A stretch of 64,000 bases of DNA from assembly GCF_024806495.1 (NCBI RefSeq), contig NZ_JANUFF010000003.1:186001-250000 (forward strand), read 5' to 3'. The position numbers and the translations under genes were made by a program. The stretch is from Chryseobacterium sp. JUb7 (GTDB lineage Bacteria > Bacteroidota > Bacteroidia > Flavobacteriales > Weeksellaceae). Shown one piece after another: positions 45,027-53,785 of the stretch. How positions within the stretch are numbered: position 1 is the stretch's first letter; every line of letters starts with the position of its first letter. Below the pieces are notes generated by a model that was not told where the DNA came from, ran no database searches, and saw nothing but the letters and a program-made list of their open reading frames with translations.

Positions 45027-45057
45027 AAAAAGCGAAGATTAATCATCTTCGCTTTTT
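45027..45057. terminator. Bidirectional terminator between tsaB and the SprE-like gene
   Basis: Perfect 13-base stem AAAAAGCGAAGAT / ATCTTCGCTTTTT with the loop TAATC, between convergent genes. Confidence 0.9.
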
Positions 45058-45060
45058 ATT

Positions 45061-47652
45061 TTATTTCGTTTTTGCAGGTGCTGCATTAGGATTTTGCGGT
45101 TTCATATCCATTTGGACTCCGTTTTCACCAGGCATTTTAGGTGGTTTTCCGGATTGTGGAGTAGAAGGCTGCGAATTCATATTCCCGTTTGGCTGCTGCT
45201 GGTTCATCTGATTTTGTTGAGGCTGTTCCGGTTGGCCGGGTTGTCCCGGAACTGAATTTTGAGGGATGGTATTTCCCTTATTATCAGTGGCCTGGAAACT
45301 AAGGTCGCTTTTCAGGTAATTGAGCATTTCCTTAGCCTTTAAGCCTTCCGGTGTTTTAGCATAATTAAGAACGATTTGCTCCAATTGAAGAATCATGACT
45401 TCTTTTCCACTCATTTTCCCTGAATTAAAGGCATTTAATAAATAGAATTTGGGAATTAAAGCATCTTTCGGATATTTCTGAATAGCCTGGTCCAATAAAT
45501 ATTTACTCTCCTGAAATTTCTCAGATTCAAATAAAGCATAAGCCTGTTTATATTGATTTTCTACTTCTTCCGAAGACTTTACAAACGTGTTATTCTTAGG
45601 ATTTCTGGCGAATTCAGCATAAGAGGTGTACGGATAATCTTTGATAAGAATTTGTTTGGCTCTTTCTGCAGCTTGCGGTGTTTTTTCATAGTTCATCGCA
45701 AATATTTCATATAAAGCCTGGAGCATTACTTTTTCTTCAGGCTTCACATCGATCAGATCATAAAGCGTTTTTGTGGCTAGGGGAGTGTTAGTGAAATAAT
45801 TCTGATACATAATTCCCAAGCCCAGAGAAGCAGTATCTCTGTCTTTCTTAAGCTGATCCAGCTTTGAGGCATCACTCGGTATTTGTTCAATATAAAAAGC
45901 AGGCTCAAAACGTCTTGGGTTAGGAGCTGTCGTTACTCCCAGCGCTTCATTTTTCATATCTTCCAAAGAAGTCATTTTCTTAGAAAAACGCCAGTTGTCT
46001 ACCAATGCTCTGTCACCCCATACCTGCTTAAAGGTTGATGTTCCCTTAGCAACAGTATTAGTATTCGCAAAATAAAATCCTTTGGTAGTTGTTCCAAAAT
46101 CTGCAAAAGAATTTGGACCATTCGCAAAAAGTGAGTTCTGGCTGTAATCACCCGTGTCAAAACCTTTGCTTCTCTCGGCACGTCTTCTTTCCAGCTCTTC
46201 TTTTTCTTCTTTCAGTTTTAATTTAGCAATATATTTTGTGAAAAAATCTGTTTTCTGTTCAGGAGTCATCTTTGCTAATGAAAGAATACTGTCATTTTTC
46301 TTGATTAAATAGTAGTTTCTTGAGATTTTTTTTATGTTGATAGACTGTTCCTTCAAAAGCTCTTTTGAGGGCTCATAGGTCATCGATACAAGTGCCGAAT
46401 CATAATAGCTGCCCGCTCCGATATAGTCATTTTTTTCAAGATAGCTGTTCCCAATTTCATAGTATGCCAATCCGCGAACCTGTGGATCAGAAACGTTTTC
46501 TTTAAGGGACTTTCTGAAAAACTGTTGTGCTTCCTCTTTTTTGCCAGCTTTATTGGCCATTAAGCCTAATGCATAATAAAACTCGTTCTTTCTTGAGCCG
46601 TAAGTTCCTTTTTTACTGATTCCTTCAAGATAATTTTTAGCGCCGTTATAGTCTCCTTTTCCGTTGAAAGTTTTGGCGATTTCTATCTGGGATTTAACCT
46701 CAAATTCAAAGTCATTGGCATATTTATATGCAGCAGCAAAGCTTTCTCTCGCTTTTTCATTCTGATTAAGACCTTCTAAAATTTGTCCTCTCAGATAGGC
46801 AATTCTGCTTTTCTGTTTTCTGTTGGAATTCAGTTCAAATGCCAGGTCGAGTTCTTTGGCGGCTTCTTCTTTTTTTCCGGCATCCAGATAGGTTTCCGCA
46901 GTATAGATACTTAATAATTTGCCGTAAGTCTTACTGACTCCGTCACTTTTAAGCTTTGCGAAAATATCCTGAGCTCTATGATAGTCCTTGATTTTAGCAT
47001 AAGCAACTCCCTGATAGACTCTTGCCAGAGGAAGTCTTTTATCATCTTTCATATGGGTAAAGACATAATTCAGGGCGTCTAAAGCTTCAAGAGGTTTATT
47101 CTGATAAATTCTCGATTGGGCAAGGATAATATACGCGTCAAAGATCTTTTTATTCTGTTCTTCTCCGTGTTTTATCACTGAGTATTTGTTAATAGCCTTT
47201 AGTGCCTTAGCTTCAGCGATTTCCAGGGTTGTAGCTCCTTTAGGCTGACTCGGATCTGCAGCGTTGCCGTTTCCTTGTGGATTCTGCTGATTGTTTTGCT
47301 GGTTTTCACCTGGCATGCCGGGTGGCATTCCCGGAGCACTTCTTCCGGACGGTTTATTCACCTCTGCCATTTTCAGCGTGTTTTCAGCAAAAGCCGAAGA
47401 CTGTCCTAGATCACTCCCTAAAGGCTGATCTTCGAAGGTAAGAATAGGGATGTAAGGCGCATAAAAATTGTCTTTATGGGCTTTATCTCTGGTTTCAAAC
47501 TCCGTGGTCAATGCATCTTTAGCATTAAACAAAGTGTTGTAATATGTGGAAAACCCTTTCATAAACTTGGATCGCTGCTCAGGTCTCTTGGGTTTTGAAA
47601 CACAAGAAAGCAGGAAACACGCTACTAAAAGGAATAAAATATTCTTTTTCAT
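45061..47652 (-). CDS. sprE: SprE/PorW-like TPR lipoprotein of the type IX secretion / gliding machinery
   Basis: 863 residues. Lipoprotein signal with lipobox LLSC, FSTYYNTLFNAKDALTTEFE near 35-52 (typical of SprE/PorW), an early Pro/Gln/Asn-rich linker, then many TPR units (ALDALNYVFTHMKDDKRLPLARVYQGVAY, EEAQQFFRKSLKENVSDPQVRGLAYYEIGNSYL and others), and a Pro/Gln-rich C-terminus. In related bacteria the protein is needed for T9SS function and gliding. A T9SS sorting-domain cargo lies at 58281 in this window, in keeping with an active system. Assignment to sprE is by features, not alignment. Confidence 0.78.
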   Translation of the reverse strand: MKKNILFLLVACFLLSCVSKPKRPEQRSKFMKGFSTYYNTLFNAKDALTTEFETRDKAHKDNFYAPYIPILTFEDQPLGSDLGQSSAFAENTLKMAEVNKPSGRSAPGMPPGMPGENQQNNQQNPQGNGNAADPSQPKGATTLEIAEAKALKAINKYSVIKHGEEQNKKIFDAYIILAQSRIYQNKPLEALDALNYVFTHMKDDKRLPLARVYQGVAYAKIKDYHRAQDIFAKLKSDGVSKTYGKLLSIYTAETYLDAGKKEEAAKELDLAFELNSNRKQKSRIAYLRGQILEGLNQNEKARESFAAAYKYANDFEFEVKSQIEIAKTFNGKGDYNGAKNYLEGISKKGTYGSRKNEFYYALGLMANKAGKKEEAQQFFRKSLKENVSDPQVRGLAYYEIGNSYLEKNDYIGAGSYYDSALVSMTYEPSKELLKEQSINIKKISRNYYLIKKNDSILSLAKMTPEQKTDFFTKYIAKLKLKEEKEELERRRAERSKGFDTGDYSQNSLFANGPNSFADFGTTTKGFYFANTNTVAKGTSTFKQVWGDRALVDNWRFSKKMTSLEDMKNEALGVTTAPNPRRFEPAFYIEQIPSDASKLDQLKKDRDTASLGLGIMYQNYFTNTPLATKTLYDLIDVKPEEKVMLQALYEIFAMNYEKTPQAAERAKQILIKDYPYTSYAEFARNPKNNTFVKSSEEVENQYKQAYALFESEKFQESKYLLDQAIQKYPKDALIPKFYLLNAFNSGKMSGKEVMILQLEQIVLNYAKTPEGLKAKEMLNYLKSDLSFQATDNKGNTIPQNSVPGQPGQPEQPQQNQMNQQQPNGNMNSQPSTPQSGKPPKMPGENGVQMDMKPQNPNAAPAKTK

Positions 47653-47738
47653 TTACTCAATATAACTCGCTAATCTACTTTTTATTATCAGTAGTTTGAT
47701 CATTTTGTAAAAATAATAAAAATTTATATTGAAAAAAT

Positions 47739-48293
47739 TTATATTTCTTTCAAAATTTTGTAAACCAAATGGGTTGGAAGACCCATAATGGTGTAAAAGC
47801 TACCATTCATTCTTCTGATTTTTGCCATTCCCAGCCATTCCTGTATTCCGTAGCTTCCGGCTTTGTCAAAAGGTTTGTATTGCTGGATATAATAATCTAT
47901 TTCGGAATCTGTAATCACATCAAATTCTACATCTGCCACGTCTGTTTCAGTAATAGTTTTGTCTACAGTTTTTATGGTAATTCCTGTATATACCTGATGG
48001 GTTTTCCCGGATAAAAGTTTAAGCATGTTTAGAGCATCACGTTTATCTTTAGGTTTTCCAAGGAATTGGTTATCAATGGCTACTACAGTATCAGCCGTAA
48101 GTAAAACTTCTCCTTCTTCCAGTTTTCTGAACGCATCAGCTTTCAATTCAGAAAGATAGGCAGCAGAATCACTTACTGTTATATGCTCAGGTACAATTTC
48201 TTCACAATCAATTTTCACGACTTCAAATTCAAAGCCTAAACTAGACAAAAGTTCTTTTCGCCTGGGAGATTGAGAGGCTAGTAATATTTTCAT
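47739..48293 (-). CDS. maf: Maf-like nucleotide pyrophosphatase
   Basis: 184 residues. Hydrolyses non-standard or canonical nucleoside triphosphates (house-cleaning). Motifs: LASQSPRRKELLSSLGF, LTADTVVAIDNQFLGKPKD, SGKTHQVYTGI and KAGSYGIQEW. First gene after the SprE-like lipoprotein in a series of three minus-strand genes that starts with the DUF2520 protein. Confidence 0.93.
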   Translation of the reverse strand: MKILLASQSPRRKELLSSLGFEFEVVKIDCEEIVPEHITVSDSAAYLSELKADAFRKLEEGEVLLTADTVVAIDNQFLGKPKDKRDALNMLKLLSGKTHQVYTGITIKTVDKTITETDVADVEFDVITDSEIDYYIQQYKPFDKAGSYGIQEWLGMAKIRRMNGSFYTIMGLPTHLVYKILKEI

Positions 48294-48303
48294 TATCAGT
48301 TAA

Positions 48304-48822
48304 TTAGATAGATTGTGTGTTGTCGTCATGCCAGTTACCCTGAACCTTCATTACCTGTTCTATAACATCACGTACAGCGCCGCTTCCTCCTTTTACCGGA
48401 GAAATATAAGTTGCCACTCCTTTTACTTCAGGAACTGCATTTTCAGGACATGCCGCAATAGCTGAGTTTTCCATGATGTGAATGTCCGGTAAATCGTCTC
48501 CCATGGTCAGGATCTCCTCATTTTTAAGATTATATTTGGCTTTAAAATCTTCAAAATCTTCAATTTTGTTATGAGATTTAGGATAATAATCCTGAATTCC
48601 GAGATAATTGATCCTGTGTTTTACCATTTCATCATTCCCCCCGGTAATAACTCCGATTAAATAATTGTTTTTAAGTGCTTTAACGACTGCATATCCGTCT
48701 AAGACATTCATGACTCTGCACATATTTCCACCAGGCATAAGATAAACGCTTCCATCGGTAAAAACACCGTCTACATCGAATACAAATGCCTTAATATCTT
48801 TTAATTTCTCTTTATAACTCAT
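48304..48822 (-). CDS. HAD phosphatase of the KdsC (YrbI) type
   Basis: 172 residues. FVFDVDGVFTDGSVY (Asp nucleophile), VITGG, and EILTMGDDLPD. The family includes 3-deoxy-manno-octulosonate 8-phosphate phosphatase, which would fit KDO synthesis for lipopolysaccharide, but N-acylneuraminate cytidylyltransferase-type partners also exist. Start overlaps the stop of the DUF2520 gene by 11 bases; 10 bases separate it from maf. Confidence 0.85.
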   Translation of the reverse strand: MSYKEKLKDIKAFVFDVDGVFTDGSVYLMPGGNMCRVMNVLDGYAVVKALKNNYLIGVITGGNDEMVKHRINYLGIQDYYPKSHNKIEDFEDFKAKYNLKNEEILTMGDDLPDIHIMENSAIAACPENAVPEVKGVATYISPVKGGSGAVRDVIEQVMKVQGNWHDDNTQSI

Positions 48823-49561
48823 ACATTTTTTGAATTGAGTGATTCATTGTTTTGTAAATTTCAAGACTTTCGTCTTTTAATAACTGCTCATGTAATTCGA
48901 GAATTCTTCTGTCGTTCCTTACCGCAGGCCCGGTTTGGGCTGCTTTAGGCTCAATCTCATAAATTTTTTGTACCGTTTCATCAATTAACGGTAAAAAATA
49001 ATCGAACGGAATTTCCTGAGAATCCGAAATTTCTTTGGCCCTTGAAAAAAGATGATTGACAAAGTTGCAGGCAAATACAGCCGTCAGATGGATATATTTT
49101 CTTTTTTCATGGGTACTTTCCATGACCTTTTTTGATATTTTAGATGCCAGCTCAAAAAGAATTTTCTTATCACCTTCATTTTCTGTTTCTATAAAAAAAG
49201 GAATATTGGCATAATCCAGATCTTTTGATTTTGAAAAAGTCTGTAAAGGATAAAAGCTTGATTTTCTATATTCTCCGGTTAAGATTTCTTTGGGTAAAGA
49301 GCCGGAGGTATGAGCCACTAGACAGTCTTTTTTAGTAATTAAAGCAGAAACCTTTTCCACAGAATTGTCACTTACGCAAATGAGATACAGATTTGCGTCT
49401 TCCAGCTTTTCCGTTGAATAAGGAACTTTTAATTCTTCAGAAATTTTATTTAATTCTTTTTCATTCCTTCCAAAAATCTGAGCTAAAGAAATATTATTTA
49501 AAATAAATGCTTTTGCCAGATGATAGGCTACATTTCCGGAACCGATAATTACAATTTGCAT
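48812..49561 (-). CDS. Rossmann-like DUF2520 protein
   Basis: 249 residues. N-terminal NAD(P)-binding motif VIIGSGNVAYHLAKAF and LYLICVSDNSV, then an all-helical C-terminal domain (VFACNFVNHLFSRAKEI), matching the F420-dependent NADP reductase-like/DUF2520 group. Substrate unknown. Head of the maf operon. Confidence 0.83.
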   Translation of the reverse strand: MQIVIIGSGNVAYHLAKAFILNNISLAQIFGRNEKELNKISEELKVPYSTEKLEDANLYLICVSDNSVEKVSALITKKDCLVAHTSGSLPKEILTGEYRKSSFYPLQTFSKSKDLDYANIPFFIETENEGDKKILFELASKISKKVMESTHEKRKYIHLTAVFACNFVNHLFSRAKEISDSQEIPFDYFLPLIDETVQKIYEIEPKAAQTGPAVRNDRRILELHEQLLKDESLEIYKTMNHSIQKMYEL

Positions 49562-49704
49562 AAAACAAAGATAAGATTTTGTGCTGAGTTCGGAAAGAAA
49601 GGCGGATGAGGATGAAAGAAGTTTTTTTTAATTGGGGTATAGCCTTCGAATGGGAAGCTCAGAGCGTAACTATCTGATATTATTTTTAATATTTGGACTG
49701 AAAA

Positions 49705-49737
49705 TTGAATAAGTAATTTAACTTTCCATTATTTTTG
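49705..49737 (+). promoter_or_regulatory. Promoter of the ECF sigma operon
   Basis: TTG at 49705-49707, 22 bases, then TATTTTTG at 49730-49737: a full Bacteroidota -33/-7 pair upstream of the ATG at 49763. Since it matches the general consensus, it looks like a housekeeping rather than a self-recognised promoter. An alternative ATG at 49750 opens only a seven-codon frame. Confidence 0.55.
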
Positions 49738-49762
49738 TAATCCAAAACAATGAAAGCATCTT

Positions 49763-50314
49763 ATGAAGATTAAGGACGCGGAAATTATTACGCTGATGCA
49801 AAACCCACGAACTCAGGAGAAAGGAGTTCGTGCTTTGATGGACGCTTATCAAAGCAGACTGTATTGGCATATCAGAAGAATTATTGTGGACGGAGATCTT
49901 GCTCAGGACACTTTGCAGGAGACCTTTATAAAAGCTTATCAGAATTTTCATCAGTTTAAAAACGATAGCCAGTTGTATACGTGGCTGTATAGAATTGCTA
50001 CCAATGAAGCATTACAGCAGGTCAACAAGATGAAGAAAATGCAGAAAACTGATGAAGACCCGGAATATCACATGCAAAATCTGGTGGCAGACAATACGGA
50101 AGGAGATGCCGAAGAAATACAGATCTTGCTGCAGAATGCTATACAAAGCCTGCCGGAAAAGCAGAAACTGGTATTTATGATGCGGTATTATGATGATTTG
50201 CCCTACGAAGAGATATCAAAAATTGTAGATATGTCTGTAGGTACTTTAAAAACAAATTATCATTATGCCAAACAAAAAATAGAAGAATATATCAAAGAGA
50301 ATTACGAAAGATAA
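49763..50314 (+). CDS. ECF-type RNA polymerase sigma factor
   Basis: 183 residues. Region 2 at about 28-95 (DGDLAQDTLQETFIKAYQNFHQFK, TWLYRIATNEAL) and region 4 at about 120-180 (LPEKQKLVFMMRYYDDLPYEEISKIVDMSVGTLKTNYHYAKQKIE). No region 3. Followed after a short gap by a protein with a cytosolic N-terminus and one membrane helix, the usual arrangement for an anti-sigma factor. Target genes unknown. Confidence 0.93.
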   Translation: MKIKDAEIITLMQNPRTQEKGVRALMDAYQSRLYWHIRRIIVDGDLAQDTLQETFIKAYQNFHQFKNDSQLYTWLYRIATNEALQQVNKMKKMQKTDEDPEYHMQNLVADNTEGDAEEIQILLQNAIQSLPEKQKLVFMMRYYDDLPYEEISKIVDMSVGTLKTNYHYAKQKIEEYIKENYER

Positions 50315-50332
50315 TTTTTGAGAAACAACAAC

Positions 50333-50965
50333 ATGAAAGATTTTGATCTAGAAAAATTAGAACGCAAGAACATCTATAAAGTTTCTGAAAACATGTTTGA
50401 ATGTATTCAGAACAAGGTATTGAGCGAGATAAATGATTTTGATCTGGAAAAATTAGAACGTAAAAATATTTACAAAGTTCCTGATAATTTGTTTGAGAAT
50501 ATTCAGGAAAGAGTAATGAATGATGTAAAAGCTAATAAAAAAGCACCTATATTTAAACTAAATTGGGCATACGCTGCGGCGGCATCATTGGCGTTGATTT
50601 TTGGAGCAAATTTTGTTTTCAATTCTACCAACGAATCAACAAAAGACAATGGAAATTCTACGACAGCATATGCCGTGAATAACCAGGAACCGAAGACGGA
50701 AAGTGAGAAGGCTTATGAAACATTGAAATCTGATTTAACTTCTGTGGAAAATAATAATCAAACAGTTGGAAATCAAGAAAGTAAATCAGGTGTTTATTCT
50801 CAGGTAACTGAAGAAAAAAATACAGAAACTAAACAAGTGGCAAAGCCTGCCTCAAAGAAACAGGAAACTCAAATGAATGAATATTTGGATTCTTTTTCAA
50901 ACTCTGAAATCGCAGAGTTGGCGAGTAATTCAACACAGGATGTTTATTTGGATTTATACAATTAA
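50333..50965 (+). CDS. Putative anti-sigma factor with duplicated N-terminal motif
   Basis: 210 residues from the ATG at 50333 (a TTG at 50318 would add five residues). Two tandem 32-residue units, each beginning DFDLEKLERKNIYKV and ending in an F-E-x-I-Q-containing helix, at residues 3-34 and 35-66; then a membrane helix (WAYAAAASLALIFGANFVF) and a Gln/Asn/Ser-rich periplasmic part. Position after the sigma gene and single membrane pass support an anti-sigma role by inference. The duplication is unusual. Confidence 0.72.
   Translation: MKDFDLEKLERKNIYKVSENMFECIQNKVLSEINDFDLEKLERKNIYKVPDNLFENIQERVMNDVKANKKAPIFKLNWAYAAAASLALIFGANFVFNSTNESTKDNGNSTTAYAVNNQEPKTESEKAYETLKSDLTSVENNNQTVGNQESKSGVYSQVTEEKNTETKQVAKPASKKQETQMNEYLDSFSNSEIAELASNSTQDVYLDLYN
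50339..50530 (+). repeat. Tandem duplication inside the anti-sigma gene
   Basis: Two 96-base units (50339-50434 and 50435-50530). The first 45 bases of each are nearly identical, differing almost only at third codon positions; at protein level 21 of 32 residues agree. No frame change between units. Confidence 0.85.
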
Positions 50966-50974
50966 TAAAGAACG

Positions 50975-51484
50975 ATGAAAAAGATATTATTTACACTTTT
51001 TATTATTTATGGTTTTGGCTTAAATGCCCAGCGAACGGATTATGACTGGAAGAAGATGGACCCTAAGCAAAGAAAAGAGGTAATAAACAATCTTTCTCCA
51101 GAAGAAAGAAAATCACTTCTTACCAAGTTCAGGAATAATATGGTGATGGATAATCTTGAGATTGATCCTAGTGATAAGGCTGAATTTACAGAGATTTATA
51201 ACGAATATCTGGAAAGTCAGAAGCATATCAAAAGCCAGTTTAATTCAAACTTTAATCCTGAAACCCTCTCTGAAGACGAGGCGAAGGCCAAGTTGCAACA
51301 GAGTTTTGAAGTGGGACAAAAATTGTTAGATAACAGGAAAAAGTATGCTGATAAAATGCAGCAGGTGATTCCCTGTCAAAAAGTTTTGAAGTTATTCCAA
51401 TCTGAGAAAATGATGAAAGATAAGATGGATGAAAGAAAGCCTCACGGAAATCAAAATACTTCGAGACAAAAACAAAACCCATAA
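50975..51484 (+). CDS. Secreted Spy/CpxP-like helical protein
   Basis: 169 residues with a signal peptide (MKKILFTLFIIYGFGLNAQ), then a helical Lys/Glu/Gln-rich body (PEERKSLLTKFRNNM, LDNRKKYADKMQQVI) with one Cys. Resembles small periplasmic helical chaperone-like proteins that accompany ECF sigma/anti-sigma pairs; a true LTxxQ motif is not evident. Nine bases after the anti-sigma gene, ending at a terminator, so probably the third gene of the operon. Confidence 0.65.
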   Translation: MKKILFTLFIIYGFGLNAQRTDYDWKKMDPKQRKEVINNLSPEERKSLLTKFRNNMVMDNLEIDPSDKAEFTEIYNEYLESQKHIKSQFNSNFNPETLSEDEAKAKLQQSFEVGQKLLDNRKKYADKMQQVIPCQKVLKLFQSEKMMKDKMDERKPHGNQNTSRQKQNP

Positions 51485-51506
51485 TAGTTTATTTTTTTAA
51501 TGTTGG

Positions 51507-51548
51507 ACGACTCTTACAAATCTTTTTTGTGAGAGTCGTTTAATTTTT
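51507..51548 (+). terminator. Terminator of the sigma operon
   Basis: 14-base stem ACGACTCTTACAAA / TTTGTGAGAGTCGT (one G-T pair) with a short T-rich loop, then TTTAATTTTT. Confidence 0.82.
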
Positions 51549-51581
51549 AAACTAATCTTATATTTTGTGAGAAATTTCTAA

Positions 51582-52610
51582 ATGATGAAAAAAATATTCC
51601 TGTTTCTTTTGTTCGCGGTAGGTTTATCTGCTCAGAAAACTGAAACCATTGAGCTAAAGCAAAATATTAAAGACAGAAATTCGCGTACAAAGTCTCTTAC
51701 ATTAATCGATAACAGGACAGATAAAGAAATAGGAAAGGTATCCGATAAAAAAGAAATTACAGAAGTAAAACTTCCAACCGACGATCTGAATACTTTTGTT
51801 CAGAATTGGTTTGCAGATGATAATAAAACAAAAGGCAATAATGATATTGTTCTGGTGCTTGAAGAATTAAAAGTTTATGATGAGCAGGCTCCCAATGATA
51901 AATTTATGTTTGGAAAAGCCAAGCTTAAAATATCCAGTTTTATTAAGAGAAAGGATAGATATTATTTCATCAACCGTTTTGACAATGTTATCGTTTGTGA
52001 TCCGAAGAGAGTCGCCCATGTTTCGAGGTATCTGTCTCAAAATATATCTGATGCTGTTGCACAGTTTGTCAATGCTTCTTATACAAACTCTGTTGTGAGT
52101 CAATATATCCCTGAAAATGAGATTAGCAATTATGATTCTTATTTAGGAAAAAATAACAAATCTTTGCAGCAGGAATTAAAAGATGGAGTTTATTTAAATT
52201 TCAAAAATTTTTCTGATCAGGAACCCGCCTTTGGATACTATATTGAGAAAAATAAAAAGGGTAGAGTAGTAAGATTAAAACAAAAAGAAGAAACCCTTTC
52301 TTTGAGTGAAGTTTTCTGTTATGTAGAGGCCGGAAAAGCGTATCGATTCACACCGGTCGGCTTTCTCGAAATGATAAAAGATGATAAAGGATTTTATATT
52401 ATTTCGGCGAGAACTGAACTTTTTGCTGAAACTAAATCAGGCGGAATAGTAATTGGAGCTATAGCCGGTGGACTGGTAGGAGCAGCTATCGGAGCAGCTA
52501 TTGAGTCGGGATCGAATAAAGGTGCGATGAATGGCTTCGGTTTTAGATCATCAACTTACACAAATGTATACATCGATTCTTTAACAGGATCTTTCAATTT
52601 TCAACAATAA
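51582..52610 (+). CDS. Secreted protein of unknown function, paralog A
   Basis: 342 residues, signal peptide (MMKKIFLFLLFAVGLSAQ). The middle has ELKDGVYLNFKNFSDQEPAFGYYIEKNKKGRVVRL; a Gly/Ala-rich glycine-zipper-like stretch (GAIAGGLVGAAIGAAIESG) near 285-305 suggests membrane insertion; ends YIDSLTGSFNFQQ. Clearly related to the next gene. Family not recognised. Confidence 0.7.
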   Translation: MMKKIFLFLLFAVGLSAQKTETIELKQNIKDRNSRTKSLTLIDNRTDKEIGKVSDKKEITEVKLPTDDLNTFVQNWFADDNKTKGNNDIVLVLEELKVYDEQAPNDKFMFGKAKLKISSFIKRKDRYYFINRFDNVIVCDPKRVAHVSRYLSQNISDAVAQFVNASYTNSVVSQYIPENEISNYDSYLGKNNKSLQQELKDGVYLNFKNFSDQEPAFGYYIEKNKKGRVVRLKQKEETLSLSEVFCYVEAGKAYRFTPVGFLEMIKDDKGFYIISARTELFAETKSGGIVIGAIAGGLVGAAIGAAIESGSNKGAMNGFGFRSSTYTNVYIDSLTGSFNFQQ

Positions 52611-52703
52611 TTTATAAAAAGTAAGTTAATATCTTTTACAAAATTTGTAGGAGGCATTTTATATTGTTCCAAATTCATATTTTTGATTGAAATCTATTAA
52701 TAC

Positions 52704-53744
52704 ATGAAAAAAATACTTCAAATTACATTCATTCTTATATCAATCATATCTTTTGCCCAAGGTCAGGAGATTATTAAAGAAAGAGGAAACCTGTCAAATC
52801 CTAAAGGGAATATCTATAAATCATTGGACGTAATTGATCAGAGAGAAGACCAGAAAATAGGCCAAATGCCTTTTGGAGATCAGAAAGAAATGAAAGAGAT
52901 TGTTTTTCCTACTACGGTAAATAATTTTTTAAGTCAATGGTATACAGATAGCAACCATAAAGGAGGGAAGCATGAAATGGTCTTAGTTTTAAAAAAATTA
53001 AAGACTTCAGTTGGAGAAACTGTCGGAAAAGAAACTGAAGCAGATATTGACTTCTCGGCGCAAACTTTTCTAAAAGAAGGGGAGAATTATAGATTTTTAT
53101 ATAAAAAAGATACGGTATTCAGCTTTAAAAATAAGAATATCTCTGATGCAGTCGTTAAAAATATTCCTGTGATCATTGCGATGTTTATGAAGAAGACTTA
53201 TACGATGAAACCTTCTGAAAATAAAGTGACAATTGAGGCACTTACAGATTATGAAACTTATGTGAAAAATAATTCAGAAGCTTATAAAAATACCCAGTTG
53301 AAGGATGGAATTTATTTAAATCATATGTCATTTTTGAACCAGACTCCGGAATCGGGCTACATTTTGGAAAAAAATGAGAAAGGGCAGGTTCTGAAGGCTG
53401 TTAAAGAAGAAAACGGAAAGAAAGATAAGATTTCCGCGAACGAAATGTTTGCATATGTTGAAAACGGAAAAGCGTATAAAAAGACCTATTCAGGATTTTT
53501 GGAGATCAACAGAAATGAAAATGGATTTTATATTGTCAGTAACAGAGGTTTTATTTTGCCAGTGCGAAACTCAGCAGTATTTGTAAGCGTTGGAGGTGCT
53601 CAGGGAGGAATGTATGGAGGTATTGCTGTAGGTTTGGTAGGTATATTTGAGCGGAGTCTCAGACAGAATAAAATGAAGAAAGATGAAATGACTGAGATTT
53701 ATATTGATCCGCTGACCGGAGAATATGATTTTTCAAATGAATAA
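52704..53744 (+). CDS. Secreted protein of unknown function, paralog B
   Basis: 346 residues, signal peptide (MKKILQITFILISIISFAQ). Shares with its neighbour TxxLKDGIYLNHMSFLNQTPESGYILEKNEKGQVLKAV, a Gly-rich segment (GGAQGGMYGGIAVGLVG) and the ending YIDPLTGEYDF. The two arose by tandem duplication and then diverged strongly. Function unknown. Confidence 0.7.
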   Translation: MKKILQITFILISIISFAQGQEIIKERGNLSNPKGNIYKSLDVIDQREDQKIGQMPFGDQKEMKEIVFPTTVNNFLSQWYTDSNHKGGKHEMVLVLKKLKTSVGETVGKETEADIDFSAQTFLKEGENYRFLYKKDTVFSFKNKNISDAVVKNIPVIIAMFMKKTYTMKPSENKVTIEALTDYETYVKNNSEAYKNTQLKDGIYLNHMSFLNQTPESGYILEKNEKGQVLKAVKEENGKKDKISANEMFAYVENGKAYKKTYSGFLEINRNENGFYIVSNRGFILPVRNSAVFVSVGGAQGGMYGGIAVGLVGIFERSLRQNKMKKDEMTEIYIDPLTGEYDFSNE

Positions 53745-53750
53745 TAAGAC

Positions 53751-53785
53751 AGCTAAAAAGAGAGACAATTTGTCTCTCTTTTGCT
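53751..53785. terminator. Bidirectional terminator between paralog B and the GH92 gene
   Basis: Stem AAAAGAGAGACA / TGTCTCTCTTTT with the loop ATT, extended outward by AGC / GCT after mismatches; convergent genes. Confidence 0.82.

Noticed and set aside
49750-49773. Seven-codon upstream frame overlapping the sigma factor start
   Set aside because: Could be a leader peptide but is too short to separate from chance; no stem-loop or codon pattern supports it.
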